From: Clostridium saccharobutylicum DSM 13864
GTDB taxonomy: Bacteria > Bacillota > Clostridia > Clostridiales > Clostridiaceae
NCBI RefSeq assembly: GCF_000473995.1
Contig: NC_022571.1
Span: 103,501 to 167,500, forward strand
Length of the DNA stretch: 64,000 nucleotides
Direction of reading: 5' to 3'
How positions within the stretch are numbered: position 1 is the first letter of the stretch; each line of letters begins with the position of its first letter. A model generated the notes under the pieces. The model worked only from the letters and a program-made list of their open reading frames with translations. It was not told the origin of the DNA and ran no database searches. Positions 48,563 through 60,143 of this stretch are shown piece after piece. The translations under genes and the position numbers were made by a program.

Positions 48563-49972
48563 ATGTATAAAAAAGTTCTATCATATATTAAGGATAATAA
48601 TTTAATTGAGTTTGGAGATAAGGTTTTAGTGGCTGTTTCTGGAGGACCAGATTCAATATGCCTTTTAAATATTTTATTTAAACTAAAGGAAGAATTGAAT
48701 ATAGATATAGGAGTGGCGCACTTAAATCATATGTTAAGAGGTGAGGATGCATTTGGTGATGAAGAATATGTAATAAATACATGTGAAAAAATGAATATAC
48801 CATGCTTTGTAAAACGCATGGATATAGAAACATATTCTAAAGAACAGAAATTATCTTGCGAAATGGCAGGAAGAAATGCTAGGTATGATTTTTTTGATGA
48901 AATAATGAAAAAAGAAGGATATAGTAAAGTAGCTACTGCACATAATGCAAATGATCAAGCTGAAACTATTTTATTTAGACTTATGAGAGGAACCGGACTC
49001 GAAGGTTTAGGTGGAATAAAAGCTTCTAGAGATAATAAGATTGTAAGACCAATTTTATGCTTAAGTAGAAAAGAGGTAGAAGATTATATTCAAGTTAATA
49101 ACTTAAATCCTAGAATTGATAAAACTAACTTTGAAAAAATTTATAACAGAAATAAAATAAGATTAGATATATTACCATATATGAAGAAAAATTTTAATGA
49201 TGATATAATACAAACTTTAAATAGGATGTCTATATTAATACAAAAAGATAATCAATTTATTGAGAAGATAGCTTTAAGTTTTTATAATAAATATTGTATA
49301 GAATCTAAAGATTATTTTATAATAAAAAAGGAAATGTTTGAAGAAGATGAGGTTGTTATTAATAGAGTATTAAGAAATGCTATAACAAAATATTCAAAGT
49401 CTAATTATGATTTTGAGATGAAGCATATATATGAAATTTTACAATTATCTAAAAAGAATTCTGGTAAAATAATTGATTTACCTAATAAAATTTATGCTGA
49501 AAATATTTATGGTGACATATACATAAAGCATAGAAAAGAAAAAAACTTTAATTCAAATGAGAAGAAACAGGAAATAAACATAGACAAAGGTAATGTGAAT
49601 AACAATACCATTGATTTTAACGATTTTAAGATAGAATTTTTGGTAATAGAAAATTACAATAATACTAAATTAAATTTAGAAAAAAACAATTTTATAAAGT
49701 ATTTTGATTTAGACCAAATAATTAAGAACATATCAGTAAGAAATAGAAAAGATGGAGATAAAATTATACCTTTAGGTATGAGTGGAAGTAAGAAGTTGAA
49801 GGATATTTTTATTGATATGAAAATACCTAAAGAAGATAGAGACAATGTTCCAATTTTGTGTTTTGATGATAAAATTGCATGGATTGTTGGACTTAAGGTA
49901 TCAGAACAATTTAAGATTACAAATAAAACTAAAAATATATTAAAAGTAGTTATTCAAAGAAAGGAATATTGA
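48563..49972 (+). CDS. tilS: tRNA(Ile)-lysidine synthase
   Basis: Modifies C34 of tRNA-Ile2 (CAU) to lysidine so that it reads AUA. N-type ATP pyrophosphatase loop SGGPDS (26-31), the HLNHMLRGEDA segment and TAHNANDQAET fit TilS; the C-terminal domain (about 390-465; RKDGDKIIPLGM) is present. Length 469 is normal. hpt begins 1 base after the stop and ftsH follows, the conserved spoIIE-tilS-hpt-ftsH order. Confidence 0.95.
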   Translation: MYKKVLSYIKDNNLIEFGDKVLVAVSGGPDSICLLNILFKLKEELNIDIGVAHLNHMLRGEDAFGDEEYVINTCEKMNIPCFVKRMDIETYSKEQKLSCEMAGRNARYDFFDEIMKKEGYSKVATAHNANDQAETILFRLMRGTGLEGLGGIKASRDNKIVRPILCLSRKEVEDYIQVNNLNPRIDKTNFEKIYNRNKIRLDILPYMKKNFNDDIIQTLNRMSILIQKDNQFIEKIALSFYNKYCIESKDYFIIKKEMFEEDEVVINRVLRNAITKYSKSNYDFEMKHIYEILQLSKKNSGKIIDLPNKIYAENIYGDIYIKHRKEKNFNSNEKKQEINIDKGNVNNNTIDFNDFKIEFLVIENYNNTKLNLEKNNFIKYFDLDQIIKNISVRNRKDGDKIIPLGMSGSKKLKDIFIDMKIPKEDRDNVPILCFDDKIAWIVGLKVSEQFKITNKTKNILKVVIQRKEY

Positions 49973-49973
49973 T

Positions 49974-50513
49974 ATGAAAGAAGATATACAAGAGATACTA
50001 TTTTCAGAAGAGGTTTTAACTAAAAGAATTAAGGAGCTTGCTGATGGTATAAGTAAAGATTATAAAGGAAAAGATTTAGTTGTAGTAGGTATTTTAAAAG
50101 GATCAGTAATATTTGCAGCAGAACTAATAAAAAACATTTCAGTTCATTGTGAAATAGATTTTATGGCAGTATCTAGTTATGGAAATTCTGCACAAACTTC
50201 AGGTGTTGTAAGAATATTGAAAGATTTAGATCATAATATTGAAGGAAAGGATATTTTATTAGTTGAAGATATAGTTGATACTGGTGTGACTTTAAGTTAC
50301 TTACTTAAGTATTTAAAAGCAAGAAAAGCTAACAGCATAGAAATAGTTTCTTTATTAAATAAACAAGCAAGAAGAGTTGCTGATTTAGATGTAAAATATA
50401 TAGGGTTTGAGGTTCCAGACGGTTTTATAGTTGGATATGGAATAGACTATGCTGAAAAATATAGAAACTTGCCTTTTGTAGGAATATTAAAACCTGAAGT
50501 GTATAAAAAATAG
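49974..50513 (+). CDS. hpt: Hypoxanthine phosphoribosyltransferase
   Basis: Purine salvage enzyme making IMP/GMP from bases and PRPP. The PRPP-binding loop is VEDIVDTGVT (97-106), and the substrate-binding GILKGSVIF segment is at about 39-47. Length 179 is typical. The start lies 1 base behind tilS, so the two are coupled. Confidence 0.96.
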   Translation: MKEDIQEILFSEEVLTKRIKELADGISKDYKGKDLVVVGILKGSVIFAAELIKNISVHCEIDFMAVSSYGNSAQTSGVVRILKDLDHNIEGKDILLVEDIVDTGVTLSYLLKYLKARKANSIEIVSLLNKQARRVADLDVKYIGFEVPDGFIVGYGIDYAEKYRNLPFVGILKPEVYKK

Positions 50514-50584
50514 AGTTTACAATTGTTGTAATAAAAATAACCCTATGTTAAAATTTTAAATATGATAAGAGAGGGGGGGCTTGA

Positions 50585-52393
50585 ATGAAAAAATATTCAA
50601 GTGCAGCTGTATGGATTGTTTGTTCAGTTATGCTAGTTCTAGCAGCAGTTACTATGTGGCAAACAGGAAAAGGTTCTAATGACATGACATATAGTGCATT
50701 CGTGCAAAAGTGGAATGCAAATGAAATAGAAAGTGTTGTTATTAAAGAAGATAAAATGACAATTGAGGGTAAGACTACAGATAATAAATCATTTGTTACT
50801 TATATTCCAAGTCAAATTGTTAATTCTTTAATAGAGAATCAGCCAAAAACAGATGTGAGAATAGATTTTGAACCACCATCAAATAATGCAACTTGGGTTG
50901 CAACATTACTTCCATGCGTATTATTAGCGGTAGTAATTTTTATATTTTTATTTATGTTTACTCAACAATCTCAAGGTGGAGGTGGCGGAAGAGGTGTTAT
51001 GAATTTTGGTAAAAGTAAAGCTAAAATGGTGACACCTGAAAGTCAAACAGTAACCTTTGATGATGTGGCAGGAGCAGATGAAGAAAAAGCAGAGCTTGAG
51101 GAAATAGTTGACTTTTTGAAATTACCATCAAGGTATGTACAAATGGGAGCAAGGATACCTAAAGGGGTATTATTGGTTGGACCTCCTGGAACAGGTAAGA
51201 CTTTACTTGCAAAGGCTATAGCTGGAGAAGCTGGTGTTCCATTCTTTAGTATATCAGGTTCAGATTTCGTTGAAATGTTTGTTGGTGTTGGTGCATCTAG
51301 AGTTAGAAGTTTATTTGAAGAAGCTAAGAAAAATGCACCTTGCATAGTGTTCATAGATGAAATAGATGCTGTTGGTAGACAAAGAGGAGCTGGACTAGGC
51401 GGTGGACATGACGAAAGAGAACAAACGCTAAATCAACTTCTTGTTGAGATGGATGGATTTGGTATAAATGAAGGAATCATAATGATTGCAGCAACAAACA
51501 GACCAGATATATTAGATCCAGCTTTGTTGAGACCAGGTAGATTCGATAGACAAATTGTTGTTGGAGCACCTGATGTAAAAGGTAGAGAAGAAATTCTTAA
51601 AGTTCATACAAAGAAAAAGCCACTTGGAGAAAGCGTTAATTTAAATGTACTTGCTAAAAGAACTCCAGGATTTTCAGGAGCGGATTTAGAAAATTTAGCT
51701 AATGAAGCTGCTCTACTTGCAGTTAGAAGAGATAAAAAAGAAATATCTATGGAGGAAATGGAAGAAGCAATAACTAGAGTAATTGCAGGTCCAGAAAAGA
51801 AGAGCAGAGTTATAACAGAACATGATAAAAAATTAACTGCTTACCATGAAGCAGGGCATGCAGTTGTAATGAAGCTACTTCCAAATTGTGATCCAGTGCA
51901 TGAAATTAGTATAATTCCTAGAGGTAGAGCCGGTGGATATACTATGCATCTTCCAAAAGAAGATACATCTTATACATCTAAGTCTAAGCTAAAAGATGAA
52001 ATGGTTGGTCTTTTAGGAGGAAGAGTGGCTGAGAAATTAATCATGGGAGATATAAGTACTGGTGCTAAAAATGATATTGATAGAGCAAGTCATATAGCGA
52101 AGAGCATGGTTATGGATTATGGTATGAGTGATGAAATTGGTACTATATCTTATAACACTACAGGTCATGATGAAGTATTTCTTGGAAGAGATTTGGGAAA
52201 ATCAAGAGATTTTAGTGAAGAAGTTGGCGCTAAAATAGATAAAGAGATAAAGAGATTTATAGATGAAGCTTATGACACAGCAAATAAATTATTAAAGAGT
52301 AATACAAATAAATTACATGCTGTTGCACAAGCGTTGATAGAAAAAGAAAAACTTGATGCGAATGAATTTGAGGATATTTTTGCAAATAGTTAG
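50585..52393 (+). CDS. ftsH: ATP-dependent zinc metalloprotease FtsH
   Basis: 602-residue membrane AAA protease for quality control of membrane and regulatory proteins. Two spans (about 7-25 and 105-127) bound a small outer domain. The AAA module has Walker A GPPGTGKT (199-206), IDEIDAVG and the SRH arginines; the protease domain has HEAGH (421-425). GGGGGG precedes the ATG. Length normal, slightly short at the C-terminus compared with Bacillus. Confidence 0.97.
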   Translation: MKKYSSAAVWIVCSVMLVLAAVTMWQTGKGSNDMTYSAFVQKWNANEIESVVIKEDKMTIEGKTTDNKSFVTYIPSQIVNSLIENQPKTDVRIDFEPPSNNATWVATLLPCVLLAVVIFIFLFMFTQQSQGGGGGRGVMNFGKSKAKMVTPESQTVTFDDVAGADEEKAELEEIVDFLKLPSRYVQMGARIPKGVLLVGPPGTGKTLLAKAIAGEAGVPFFSISGSDFVEMFVGVGASRVRSLFEEAKKNAPCIVFIDEIDAVGRQRGAGLGGGHDEREQTLNQLLVEMDGFGINEGIIMIAATNRPDILDPALLRPGRFDRQIVVGAPDVKGREEILKVHTKKKPLGESVNLNVLAKRTPGFSGADLENLANEAALLAVRRDKKEISMEEMEEAITRVIAGPEKKSRVITEHDKKLTAYHEAGHAVVMKLLPNCDPVHEISIIPRGRAGGYTMHLPKEDTSYTSKSKLKDEMVGLLGGRVAEKLIMGDISTGAKNDIDRASHIAKSMVMDYGMSDEIGTISYNTTGHDEVFLGRDLGKSRDFSEEVGAKIDKEIKRFIDEAYDTANKLLKSNTNKLHAVAQALIEKEKLDANEFEDIFANS

Positions 52394-52401
52394 CTTAATG
52401 T

Positions 52402-52439
52402 AAAAGACTTGTTAGATATTGTCTAGCAAGTCTTTTTTT
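52402..52439 (+). terminator. Terminator after ftsH
   Basis: A 15-bp stem (52402-52416 with 52422-52436, one G-U pair), 5-base loop, strong T-run. Confidence 0.9.
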
Positions 52440-52675
52440 ATCCACAGTTCATAGAAAATTGGTGTGAATAAACTTTAATATTAGTGGATAAAAATAAAAA
52501 AGATATATTGCATATTATAGATGATAAATTAAATATCATATAAGTTAATATTTAAAATAAGACAAAGTGATATGAATAATGCGAATGTTACATCTTAAAA
52601 ATTATTTAATATTCGAAAAAACTTTAAATGCATAATTTGAAATGATATAATTACAGTATAATTGTTGAGTATTAA

Positions 52676-52834
52676 GGCACATTAAAATAAATACAAAGTC
52701 CATTTGCTAGCTCATTTTCCATTATATTGCGTAGTCAGATTGACCTAATAGTCCCGCTATGAGGGTGATTTACCTCTTTGCTTGATGAAAAATATCCATG
52801 GCAAATCGGACTTGTTATTTATTTTCACGTGACC
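52676..52834. repeat. Palindromic repeat, long form (copy e), MITE-like
   Basis: Imperfect inverted ends of about 32 bp: GGCACATTAAAATAAATACA at the left, and the right end reads GGTCACGTGAAAATAAATAA on the other strand. The arms continue into AAGTCC and TTTGC. No gene inside. It lies directly before fhs. The remaining sequence 52440-52675 shows nothing definite. Confidence 0.75.
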
Positions 52835-52870
52835 AAATCTAATTTTAACTGATTTTAGGAGGAAGTTTTC

Positions 52871-54541
52871 ATGAAAAGTGATATTCAAATTGCACAAGAA
52901 GCAAAAATGGAACCTATAAAAAATGTAGCAAAGAAGTTAGGGCTTTGTGAAGATGACATTGAATACTATGGTAAATATAAATGTAAAATATCTTTAGATG
53001 TATATGATAAAGTTAAAGATAATAAAGATGGTAAATTAATTTTGGTAACAGCTATTAATCCTACTCCAGCTGGAGAAGGTAAGTCTACAGTTACTGTAGG
53101 GCTTGGTCAAGCGTTAAATAAATTAGGAAAGAAAGCTGTGATAGCACTAAGAGAACCATCGTTAGGACCGGTATTTGGAATAAAAGGAGGCGCAGCAGGT
53201 GGCGGATATGCTCAAGTAGTTCCAATGGAGGATATAAATCTTCATTTTACTGGAGATATGCATGCTATTACATGTGCAAATAATTTATTATCAGCAGCAA
53301 TAGATAACCATATTCACCAAGGAAATGATTTGAGAATTGATTCGAGAAGAATTATATTTAAAAGAGTCATAGATATGAATGATAGAGCATTAAGACATAT
53401 TGTTGTTGGAATGGGTGGAAAGGTTAATGGATTTGTTAGAGAAGATGGATTTACTATAACTGTTGCATCAGAAATAATGGCAATATTATGCTTAGCAGAA
53501 AACTTAGACGATTTAAAAGAAAGAATGGGTAACATTTTAGTTGCTTATAATTTAGATGGAAATCCTATTTATGCTAAAGAATTAGAAGTTCAAGGTGCTA
53601 TGGCTTTATTAATGAAAGATGCAATTAAGCCTAATTTAGTTCAAACTTTAGAAAATACTCCAGCGCTAATACATGGAGGTCCGTTTGCTAATATTGCTCA
53701 TGGATGTAATTCTGTCATGGCAACTAAACTTGCATTAAAGCTTGGAGATGTTGCGATTACTGAAGCTGGATTTGGTGCAGATTTAGGTGCTGAGAAGTTT
53801 TTTGATATTAAGTGTAGGTATGCAGGAATAAAGCCTGAATGTGTTGTAATTGTTGCTACTATAAGAGCATTAAAGCATCATGGTGGAGTTTTAAAAACAG
53901 AATTAAATGTTCCTAATGTAGATGCATTAGCTAAAGGAATAACTAATTTAGAAAAGCAAATAGAAAATATCAACAAATTCAACGTAACTCCTGTTGTTGC
54001 TATAAATAGATTTGTTACAGACAGTGATGAGGAAATACAATTTATTAAAGATTTTTGTGATAAGATAGGTGTGAAAGTAGCGTTATCAGATGTATGGGCA
54101 AAAGGTGGAGAAGGCGGAATTGAACTTGGTAATATTGTATTAGATGTTTTAGAAAACAATAATTCAAGTTTTGCACCAATTTATGATGAAAAAGCTACTA
54201 TTGAAGAAAAAGTATTAACTATAGCTAGAGAAATTTATGGTGCTAGAGGTGTTAATTACACACCAGCAGCGAAAAAACAAATAGCTGAAATAGAAAAATT
54301 TGGATTAGACAAATTGCCTATATGTATGGCTAAAACTCAATACTCATTATCAGATAATGCAAGCCTACTAGGAAGACCAGAAGGTTTTGATATAAATGTT
54401 AATGAAGTAAGAGTGTCAAATGGGGCAGGATTTATAGTCGTTCAAAATGGAAATATAATGACTATGCCAGGTTTGCCAAAAGTGCCAGCAGCTAATAAGA
54501 TGGATGTATTAAAGGATGGAAAAATTATAGGCTTATTTTAA
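52871..54541 (+). CDS. fhs: Formate-tetrahydrofolate ligase
   Basis: Makes 10-formyl-THF from formate, ATP and THF for purines, fMet and one-carbon metabolism. The nucleotide-binding loop TPAGEGKST is at 65-73, followed by [26 protein letters not shown] family sequence and HFTGDMHAI. Length 556 is standard. AGGAGGA precedes the ATG. A MITE-like repeat occupies the upstream region. Confidence 0.97.
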   Translation: MKSDIQIAQEAKMEPIKNVAKKLGLCEDDIEYYGKYKCKISLDVYDKVKDNKDGKLILVTAINPTPAGEGKSTVTVGLGQALNKLGKKAVIALREPSLGPVFGIKGGAAGGGYAQVVPMEDINLHFTGDMHAITCANNLLSAAIDNHIHQGNDLRIDSRRIIFKRVIDMNDRALRHIVVGMGGKVNGFVREDGFTITVASEIMAILCLAENLDDLKERMGNILVAYNLDGNPIYAKELEVQGAMALLMKDAIKPNLVQTLENTPALIHGGPFANIAHGCNSVMATKLALKLGDVAITEAGFGADLGAEKFFDIKCRYAGIKPECVVIVATIRALKHHGGVLKTELNVPNVDALAKGITNLEKQIENINKFNVTPVVAINRFVTDSDEEIQFIKDFCDKIGVKVALSDVWAKGGEGGIELGNIVLDVLENNNSSFAPIYDEKATIEEKVLTIAREIYGARGVNYTPAAKKQIAEIEKFGLDKLPICMAKTQYSLSDNASLLGRPEGFDINVNEVRVSNGAGFIVVQNGNIMTMPGLPKVPAANKMDVLKDGKIIGLF

Positions 54542-54617
54542 AATCATCGTTAAACTATTGACAAATGAGTCAGAATTGTTAAAATTATATTGTTATTTTT
54601 AAATCGATTTTTATGTT

Positions 54618-54644
54618 AAGGCAGCTCTAAGAGCTGCTTTTAAT
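54618..54644 (+). terminator. Terminator after fhs
   Basis: A short GC-rich stem GCAGCTC/GAGCTGC (54621-54627 with 54631-54637), extended by 3 A-T or G-U pairs, with TTTT. Confidence 0.8.
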
Positions 54645-54670
54645 TTAACTATATTAAGGTGGTGCTTTCA

Positions 54671-55486
54671 ATGATTTTACTTGTAGATGCAGGTAATACC
54701 AATATTGTTTTAGGAGTACATGATGGAGAAAGATATATAGCTAGTTGGCGTATTTCAAGTGATGGAAGTAAAACATCAGATGAGTATAGCATACAAGTTA
54801 TGCAATTATTTAGTTTAAGTGATATAAATCCTAAGGATATTGATGGAGTTATAGTTTCTTCTGTTGTTCCCAATATAATGCATTCTTTGGAAAATATGCT
54901 TAGAAAGTGTTTTTCGCATGAACCAATAATAGTGGGACCAGGAATAAAAACAGGAATAAATATAAAATATGATAATCCGAGAGAAGTTGGAGCAGATAGA
55001 ATAGTAAATGCTGTAGCAGCATATGAAATTTATAAAAAACCAGTTATAATAATTGATTTTGGAACAGCTACTACTTTTTGTGCAGTAAGAGCAAATGGTA
55101 ATTATCTTGGTGGATGTATATGTCCAGGAATAAGAATTTCAGCAGATGCATTATTTGAAAGAGCAGCTAAGCTTCCTAGAGTAGAATTAGAGGTACCTAA
55201 AAATATAATTTGTAAGAATACAATAACAAGTATGCAAGCAGGTATTATATTTGGCTATATTGGGCAAGTTGAATATATAGTTAAAAAAATGAAAGAAGAA
55301 ATGAAAAAAGGCAATTGCAATGAAGAACCGTTTGTAATAGCAACAGGAGGATTAGCTAATTTAATAGCTAAAGAAACTAATATTATAGACAAGGTTGATT
55401 CTGATTTGACATTAGAAGGATTAAAAATATTATATGAAAAGAATAAGGAGCAAATTCTAGATGAAAATAGGAAATTTAACCTTTGA
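54671..55486 (+). CDS. coaX: Type III pantothenate kinase
   Basis: First step of coenzyme A synthesis. ASKHA-fold protein beginning [11 protein letters not shown] with the phosphate-1 motif at 6-11; further family motifs are [12 protein letters not shown] and [12 protein letters not shown] 54671 follows AAGGTGGTG; the in-frame GTG at 54659 overlaps that site and is rejected. 271 residues, normal. Its last 26 bases overlap the start of dus, as in many Firmicutes. Confidence 0.95.
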   Translation: MILLVDAGNTNIVLGVHDGERYIASWRISSDGSKTSDEYSIQVMQLFSLSDINPKDIDGVIVSSVVPNIMHSLENMLRKCFSHEPIIVGPGIKTGINIKYDNPREVGADRIVNAVAAYEIYKKPVIIIDFGTATTFCAVRANGNYLGGCICPGIRISADALFERAAKLPRVELEVPKNIICKNTITSMQAGIIFGYIGQVEYIVKKMKEEMKKGNCNEEPFVIATGGLANLIAKETNIIDKVDSDLTLEGLKILYEKNKEQILDENRKFNL

Positions 55487-56426
55487 TAATAATGTATTTT
55501 TAGCACCTATGGCTGGCGTTACTGATATATCATTTAGAGGATTGTGCAAGGAAATGGGATGTGGTTTGGTTTATACTGAAATGGTAAGTGCTAAGGCGCT
55601 ATATTATGGCAGTGAGAACACACAAGCGTTACTTAGAATTGCAGATGAAGAAAAACCTGTAGCGGCTCAAATTTTTGGTAGAGATCCAGAAATAATGGCG
55701 AGTATATGTGAGGAACACTTAAATCATAGAGATGATATTTGCATTATTGATATTAATATGGGATGTCCAGCTCCAAAGATAGTTAAAAATGGAGAGGGAT
55801 CTGCATTGATGAATGAACCAGAGCTTGCATATGAAATTGTGAAAGCTATAAAGAAGATTTCAACAAAGCCTGTTACTGTTAAATTTAGAAAAGGATTTGA
55901 TGAAGATAATATTAATGCAGTAGAATTTGCCAAGGGTATGGAGCAAGCGGGAGTTGATGCCGTAGCAATTCATGGAAGAACAAGAAAGCAAATGTATCAA
56001 GGTAAAGCAGACTGGGATATAATAAAGAAAATAAAAGATAGTGTTTCAATTCCGGTGATAGGAAATGGAGATGTATTCACTCCAGAAGACGCGCTTAGAA
56101 TGAAGGAACTTACTAATTGCGATGCAATAATGGTTGCTAGGGGAAGTCAAGGAAATCCTTGGCTGTTTAAGCAAATAGCGAATGTATTGAATGGTGAAAC
56201 TATTGAAGAAGTTTCTAATAAAGAAAAAGTTGAAATGTGCCTCAGACATTATCAGTTAGCTATAAAATATGATGGAGAATATAAAGCTATAAGAGAGATG
56301 AGGAAGCATGCATCATGGTACATAAAGGGACTTCCAAGATGTACTGATATTAGAAATTCAATAAATGTATTAGATGATAGTGATAAGGTAATTGAAATTT
56401 TAACAAAATATAAGGACGAACTATAA
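55461..56426 (+). CDS. dus: tRNA-dihydrouridine synthase (DusB type)
   Basis: Flavin enzyme reducing uridines in the tRNA D-loop. TIM barrel beginning [12 protein letters not shown], with catalytic C102 (NMGCPAPK), [19 protein letters not shown] and [10 protein letters not shown] for FMN binding. Length 321 is typical. It starts inside coaX, so the two are coupled; AAGGAG lies about 12 bases upstream. Confidence 0.95.
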   Translation: MKIGNLTFDNNVFLAPMAGVTDISFRGLCKEMGCGLVYTEMVSAKALYYGSENTQALLRIADEEKPVAAQIFGRDPEIMASICEEHLNHRDDICIIDINMGCPAPKIVKNGEGSALMNEPELAYEIVKAIKKISTKPVTVKFRKGFDEDNINAVEFAKGMEQAGVDAVAIHGRTRKQMYQGKADWDIIKKIKDSVSIPVIGNGDVFTPEDALRMKELTNCDAIMVARGSQGNPWLFKQIANVLNGETIEEVSNKEKVEMCLRHYQLAIKYDGEYKAIREMRKHASWYIKGLPRCTDIRNSINVLDDSDKVIEILTKYKDEL

Positions 56427-56457
56427 AAAGTGCATATAATAGATATATTTATAGGAA

Positions 56458-56492
56458 TTATAATCTATATTCTGGAATAATATAGATTATAA
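56458..56492 (+). terminator. Terminator after dus
   Basis: A perfect but AT-rich 14-bp stem (56458-56471 with 56479-56492), 7-base loop, T-rich tail after a short gap. Confidence 0.65.
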
Positions 56493-56676
56493 TAAGTTTA
56501 CTTTTAGTAATATAAGTTATACTTATAAAATTAATATGGATTTTAGTGTTCTTTAAAAATAATTAGAGTAAATAATAAAGTAGTAGGCAATAATTATAGA
56601 GTTGATGATAAATAAAATTTTAATTAAAACTATTATTATGGAGCTTGATAAACTGATCTAATTGAATTAAGATTTG

Positions 56677-56705
56677 TTGACATATCAAATATGCTGATTT
56701 ATAAT
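56677..56705 (+). promoter_or_regulatory. Strong sigma-A promoter of greA
   Basis: Perfect TTGACA (56677-56682) and TATAAT (56700-56705) with 17 bases between. It lies about 170 bases before the greA ATG, giving a long leader. Confidence 0.9.
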
Positions 56706-56728
56706 TAGTTAAATGATTTCAAGGAAAA

Positions 56729-56833
56729 ACGCTTATTATTAGGCAATCGTAAGAAATAAAGCTTAAATTTACTCTGTTTTTAAGATATATCTAATAACAG
56801 GGTTTATCTGAGTTTATTGGAAATTTAAGGCGT
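56729..56833 (+). promoter_or_regulatory. Structured 5' leader of greA
   Basis: CTTAAATTT (56762-56770) pairs with AAATTTAAG (56821-56829); nested inside, ACTCTGTTTTTA (56771-56782) pairs with TAATAACAGGGT (56792-56803) with one mismatch; outside, ACGC (56729-56732) can pair with GCGT (56830-56833). It matches no riboswitch class I know. Role unknown. Confidence 0.5.
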
Positions 56834-56876
56834 ATTATTTAATTAAAATAGAAGGTTTTAAAGGGGAGTAAAATAT

Positions 56877-57359
56877 ATGAGCGAAGCAAAACAATATGTT
56901 ATGACTTATGAAGGTGTTAAAAAATTAGAAGGTGAATTAGATTATTTAAAAACAGTAAAGAGAAAAGAAATAACTGAAAAGATAAAAGTAGCATTAGGCT
57001 ATGGAGATTTAAGTGAAAACTCTGAGTATGATGAAGCTAAGAACGATCAAGCATTTACAGAAGGAAGAATAGTTCAATTAGAAAATATGTTAAAAAATGC
57101 TGTTGTTGTTGATGAATCAGAAATCCCAAAGGATATTGTTTCAGTTGGTTCAAAAGTAAAAGTTAAAGATTATGAATTTGATGAAGAAGTAGAGTATTCA
57201 ATTGTGGGATCAGCAGAAGCAGACCCTATGAATTTTAAAATATCAAATGAATCACCGGTTGGAAAGGCTTTAGTAGGCAAAAAAGTAGGCGAGATAGTAG
57301 AAGTAGTAGTTCCAGATGGTATGAATAAATTTGAAATACTAGGAATAAGTAGAAGTTAA
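56877..57359 (+). CDS. greA: Transcription elongation factor GreA
   Basis: 160-residue factor that rescues backtracked RNA polymerase. N-terminal coiled coil (about 8-80) with the tip acidic residues ([18 protein letters not shown]), and C-terminal FKBP-like domain ([19 protein letters not shown]). AAAGGGGAG precedes the ATG. lysS follows 13 bases later, the usual clostridial pairing. Confidence 0.97.
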   Translation: MSEAKQYVMTYEGVKKLEGELDYLKTVKRKEITEKIKVALGYGDLSENSEYDEAKNDQAFTEGRIVQLENMLKNAVVVDESEIPKDIVSVGSKVKVKDYEFDEEVEYSIVGSAEADPMNFKISNESPVGKALVGKKVGEIVEVVVPDGMNKFEILGISRS

Positions 57360-57372
57360 TTGGAGGTACAAT

Positions 57373-58878
57373 ATGTCAACAGAAGAAATGAGTATGCAGG
57401 AGTTAGAATCTCAATATAATGAACAAGAAGGTTTAAGAAGAGATAAACTAGCAGAATTACAAAAGGAAGGGAAAGATCCTTTTGACGTTTATAAAGTTGA
57501 AAGAACTCACACATCAGAACAAGTAAAAGAAAAATACGATGAATTAGAAGGCAAGGAAGTAACTGTTGCTGGAAGAATAATGTCTAAAAGAGGTCAAGGA
57601 AAGGTTGTATTCTCAGATATATATGATAAAGATGGGAAAATACAATTGTTTTTAAAGATTGATAAAGTAGGCGAAGAAAATTTAAAACAATATAAGACAT
57701 TTGATTTAGGAGATTGGGTTGCAGCTACTGGAGAAGTATTTAAGACAAGAACTGGAGAAGTAACTGTAAATGTAAATACATTTGAATTAACTTGTAAGTC
57801 TTTAAAACCACTTCCAGAAAAGTGGCATGGATTAAAAGATCCAGACTTAAGATACAGACAAAGAGAAGTAGATATAATTACAAATTCAGAAGTTAAAGAT
57901 ACTTTTATAAAAAGAAGTAAAGTTGTTTCTGGAATAAGAGAATTCCTAGAAAATAAAGGATTCTTAGCAGTAGAAACTCCTATTCTTGCACCAATAGCAG
58001 GGGGAGCAGCAGCTAAGCCATTTATTACTCATCATAATACTTTAGATATGGATATGTATTTAAGAATTGCACCAGAATTATATCTTAAAAGATTAATAGT
58101 TGCAGGATTTGAAAAAGTATATGAAATGGGAAGAAATTTCAGAAATGAAGGAATGTCAGTTAGACATAATCCAGAATTTACATCTATTGAATTATATGAA
58201 GCATATTCAGACTATAATGATATGATGGAAATCACGGAAAATATGGTAGCATATGTTTGTGAAAAGATAAATGGAACTACTAAAGTTACTTATCAAGGGA
58301 CTGAAATAGACTTTAAGCCACCTTGGAGAAGAATTACTATGGTTGATGCTGTAAAGGAATATGGCGGAGTAGACTTTAATGAAATTAAAACAAATGAAGA
58401 AGCTCAAGCTATAGCTAAAGAAAAACATTTAGAATTCCCTAAGCCTTTAGAAAAAGTAACAAAGGGAGAAGTGCTAAATGCTTTATATGAAGAATTCGGT
58501 GAAGCAAATATGATTCAACCTACATTTGTAATGGATTATCCAGTTGAAATTTCACCTCTTACAAAAAAGAAGAGAGGAAATCCAGAATTCACTGAAAGAT
58601 TTGAAGGATTCGTATTTGGTAGAGAACTTTGTAATGCATACTCAGAATTAAATGATCCTATAGTTCAAAGACAAAGATTTGAACAACAAGCTAACGAGAG
58701 AGAGCTTGGAGATGATGAAGCATACATGATGGATGAACAATTCATGAGCGCTCTTGAAACAGGTATGCCACCAACAGGTGGAATGGGCATGGGTATAGAT
58801 AGATTAATAATGTTTTTAACTGATTCAGCATCAATTAGAGATGTTATATTATTCCCAACAATGAGACCACAAAAATAG
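57373..58878 (+). CDS. lysS: Lysyl-tRNA synthetase, class II
   Basis: 501-residue synthetase with an N-terminal OB-fold (about 60-160; [18 protein letters not shown]) and class II core: motif 2 ([21 protein letters not shown]) and motif 3 ([14 protein letters not shown]). TTGGAGGT precedes the ATG. In operon with greA; a terminator follows 20 bases past the stop. Confidence 0.97.
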   Translation: MSTEEMSMQELESQYNEQEGLRRDKLAELQKEGKDPFDVYKVERTHTSEQVKEKYDELEGKEVTVAGRIMSKRGQGKVVFSDIYDKDGKIQLFLKIDKVGEENLKQYKTFDLGDWVAATGEVFKTRTGEVTVNVNTFELTCKSLKPLPEKWHGLKDPDLRYRQREVDIITNSEVKDTFIKRSKVVSGIREFLENKGFLAVETPILAPIAGGAAAKPFITHHNTLDMDMYLRIAPELYLKRLIVAGFEKVYEMGRNFRNEGMSVRHNPEFTSIELYEAYSDYNDMMEITENMVAYVCEKINGTTKVTYQGTEIDFKPPWRRITMVDAVKEYGGVDFNEIKTNEEAQAIAKEKHLEFPKPLEKVTKGEVLNALYEEFGEANMIQPTFVMDYPVEISPLTKKKRGNPEFTERFEGFVFGRELCNAYSELNDPIVQRQRFEQQANERELGDDEAYMMDEQFMSALETGMPPTGGMGMGIDRLIMFLTDSASIRDVILFPTMRPQK

Positions 58879-58897
58879 TTTATAATAATTAAGATAG

Positions 58898-58936
58898 AGG
58901 GCCCTATATATTAATAAAAATATATAGGGCCTTTAG
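58898..58936 (+). terminator. Terminator after lysS
   Basis: GGCCCTATATA (58900-58910) pairs with TATATAGGGCC (58921-58931), 11 bp plus wobble extension. Confidence 0.85.
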
Positions 58937-58971
58937 TATAAGAAAAAATTTGACTTTTTTTATAAAAAGGG

Positions 58972-58999
58972 TTGCATGTTTTAGAAAAACTGTTATAAT
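58972..58999 (+). promoter_or_regulatory. Promoter of tRNA-Asn copy 1
   Basis: TTGCAT (58972-58977), 16 bases, TATAAT (58994-58999). Confidence 0.8.
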
Positions 59000-59016
59000 A
59001 AATAAAGTAATGACGT

Positions 59017-59091
<75 letters not shown>

Positions 59092-59125
59092 TTTTTTTAT
59101 TCTTTTTTAATATAGAAATTTTAAG

Positions 59126-59161
59126 CTGTAGTACTAAATTAATTTTACTACAGTTTTTTTA
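59126..59161 (+). terminator. Terminator of tRNA-Asn copy 1
   Basis: CTGTAGTA (59126-59133) with TACTACAG (59146-59153), then a run of T. Confidence 0.85.
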
Positions 59162-59204
59162 CTTTTTACGCCAATTATAAAAAATAAAAAAATATGAAAA
59201 AGGG

Positions 59205-59232
59205 TTGAATATTTCAAGAAAGCTGTTATAAT
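59205..59232 (+). promoter_or_regulatory. Promoter of tRNA-Asn copy 2
   Basis: TTGAAT (59205-59210), 16 bases, TATAAT (59227-59232). Confidence 0.8.
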
Positions 59233-59249
59233 AAATAAAGTAATGACGT

Positions 59250-59324
<75 letters not shown>

Positions 59325-59358
59325 TTTTTTTATTCTTTTTTAATATAGAAATTTTAAG

Positions 59359-59393
59359 CTGTAGTACTAAATTAATTTTACTACAGTTTTTTT
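59359..59393 (+). terminator. Terminator of tRNA-Asn copy 2
   Basis: Same CTGTAGTA/TACTACAG hairpin as copy 1 (59359-59366 with 59379-59386) plus T-run. Confidence 0.85.
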
Positions 59394-59463
59394 ATTCTTT
59401 AGGGCAATTATATAAAAAATTAAATTTGTCGATAAGATTGAGAAAATAATAAAACACACATTT

Positions 59464-59490
59464 GACCAAGAAGATTTTCTTGGTCTTTAA
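59464..59490. terminator. Hairpin between tRNA-Asn copies 2 and 3
   Basis: GACCAAGAA (59464-59472) with TTCTTGGTC (59477-59485), then TTTAAATGTTT. The region 59394-59680 holds no gene that I can support. Confidence 0.6.
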
Positions 59491-59683
59491 ATGTTTATGG
59501 TTACTGAAGAATTCTACTAATCTTTTTAATCGTATAATATCGTATTATTGAATATTAGATGAAAATGAATTGATTTACTTATGTGCAAAATAAATTTACT
59601 AGATAAAGTTATTTAAATGCTGATGTATATGTTGGAGTGTGACTTAAAAGTTAAAAAAATATATAAAAAAGTTTGAAAAGGGG

Positions 59684-59711
59684 TTGAATATTTTAAGAAA
59701 CCTGTTATAAT
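59684..59711 (+). promoter_or_regulatory. Promoter of tRNA-Asn copy 3
   Basis: TTGAAT (59684-59689), 16 bases, TATAAT (59706-59711). Confidence 0.8.
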
Positions 59712-59728
59712 AAATAAAGTAATGACGT

Positions 59729-59803
<75 letters not shown>

Positions 59804-59915
59804 TTTTTTTTATCCTTTTTTAGAAAGAATCTAAAAAAGAAAACCAAATATAAATAATAGAATTTATTTACATTAATTTTTGTTATTTATTATAATGAAG
59901 GACTAGATTTTAACC

Positions 59916-59943
59916 TTGACATACCAAGGTATTTTGTTAAAAT
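59916..59943 (+). promoter_or_regulatory. Promoter of the glyS leader
   Basis: TTGACA (59916-59921), 16 bases, TAAAAT (59938-59943). Confidence 0.75.
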
Positions 59944-59949
59944 AAATTT

Positions 59950-60143
59950 ATAATTAAATATGCATTATGAAAAAGAAGAGTAGTTTATAAATCAATTTAA
60001 GAGAGATGATGTTTGGTGTAAATCATTATTGGTTTAAAATGAATGGAACTTTTGAGTGTAACGTGATAAAGATGGGCTTGAGCCAAGAAGGGTGGAACCG
60101 CGGAATTGTAATTTCGTCCCTTTGTGCTTAGGGCCCTTTTGTT
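59950..60143 (+). promoter_or_regulatory. T-box riboswitch controlling glyS
   Basis: The conserved T-box AGGGTGGAACCGCGG is at 60089-60103, followed by a CCCTTTGTGCTTAGGG-type terminator stem and TTTTGTTTT. An AGTAGTTT on the 5' side and GAATGGAAC at 60041-60049 fit the two sides of a specifier loop, with GGA (60045-60047) as the probable glycine codon. Uncharged tRNA-Gly should permit read-through to glyS. The T-box is clear; the specifier choice is inferred. Confidence 0.88.
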
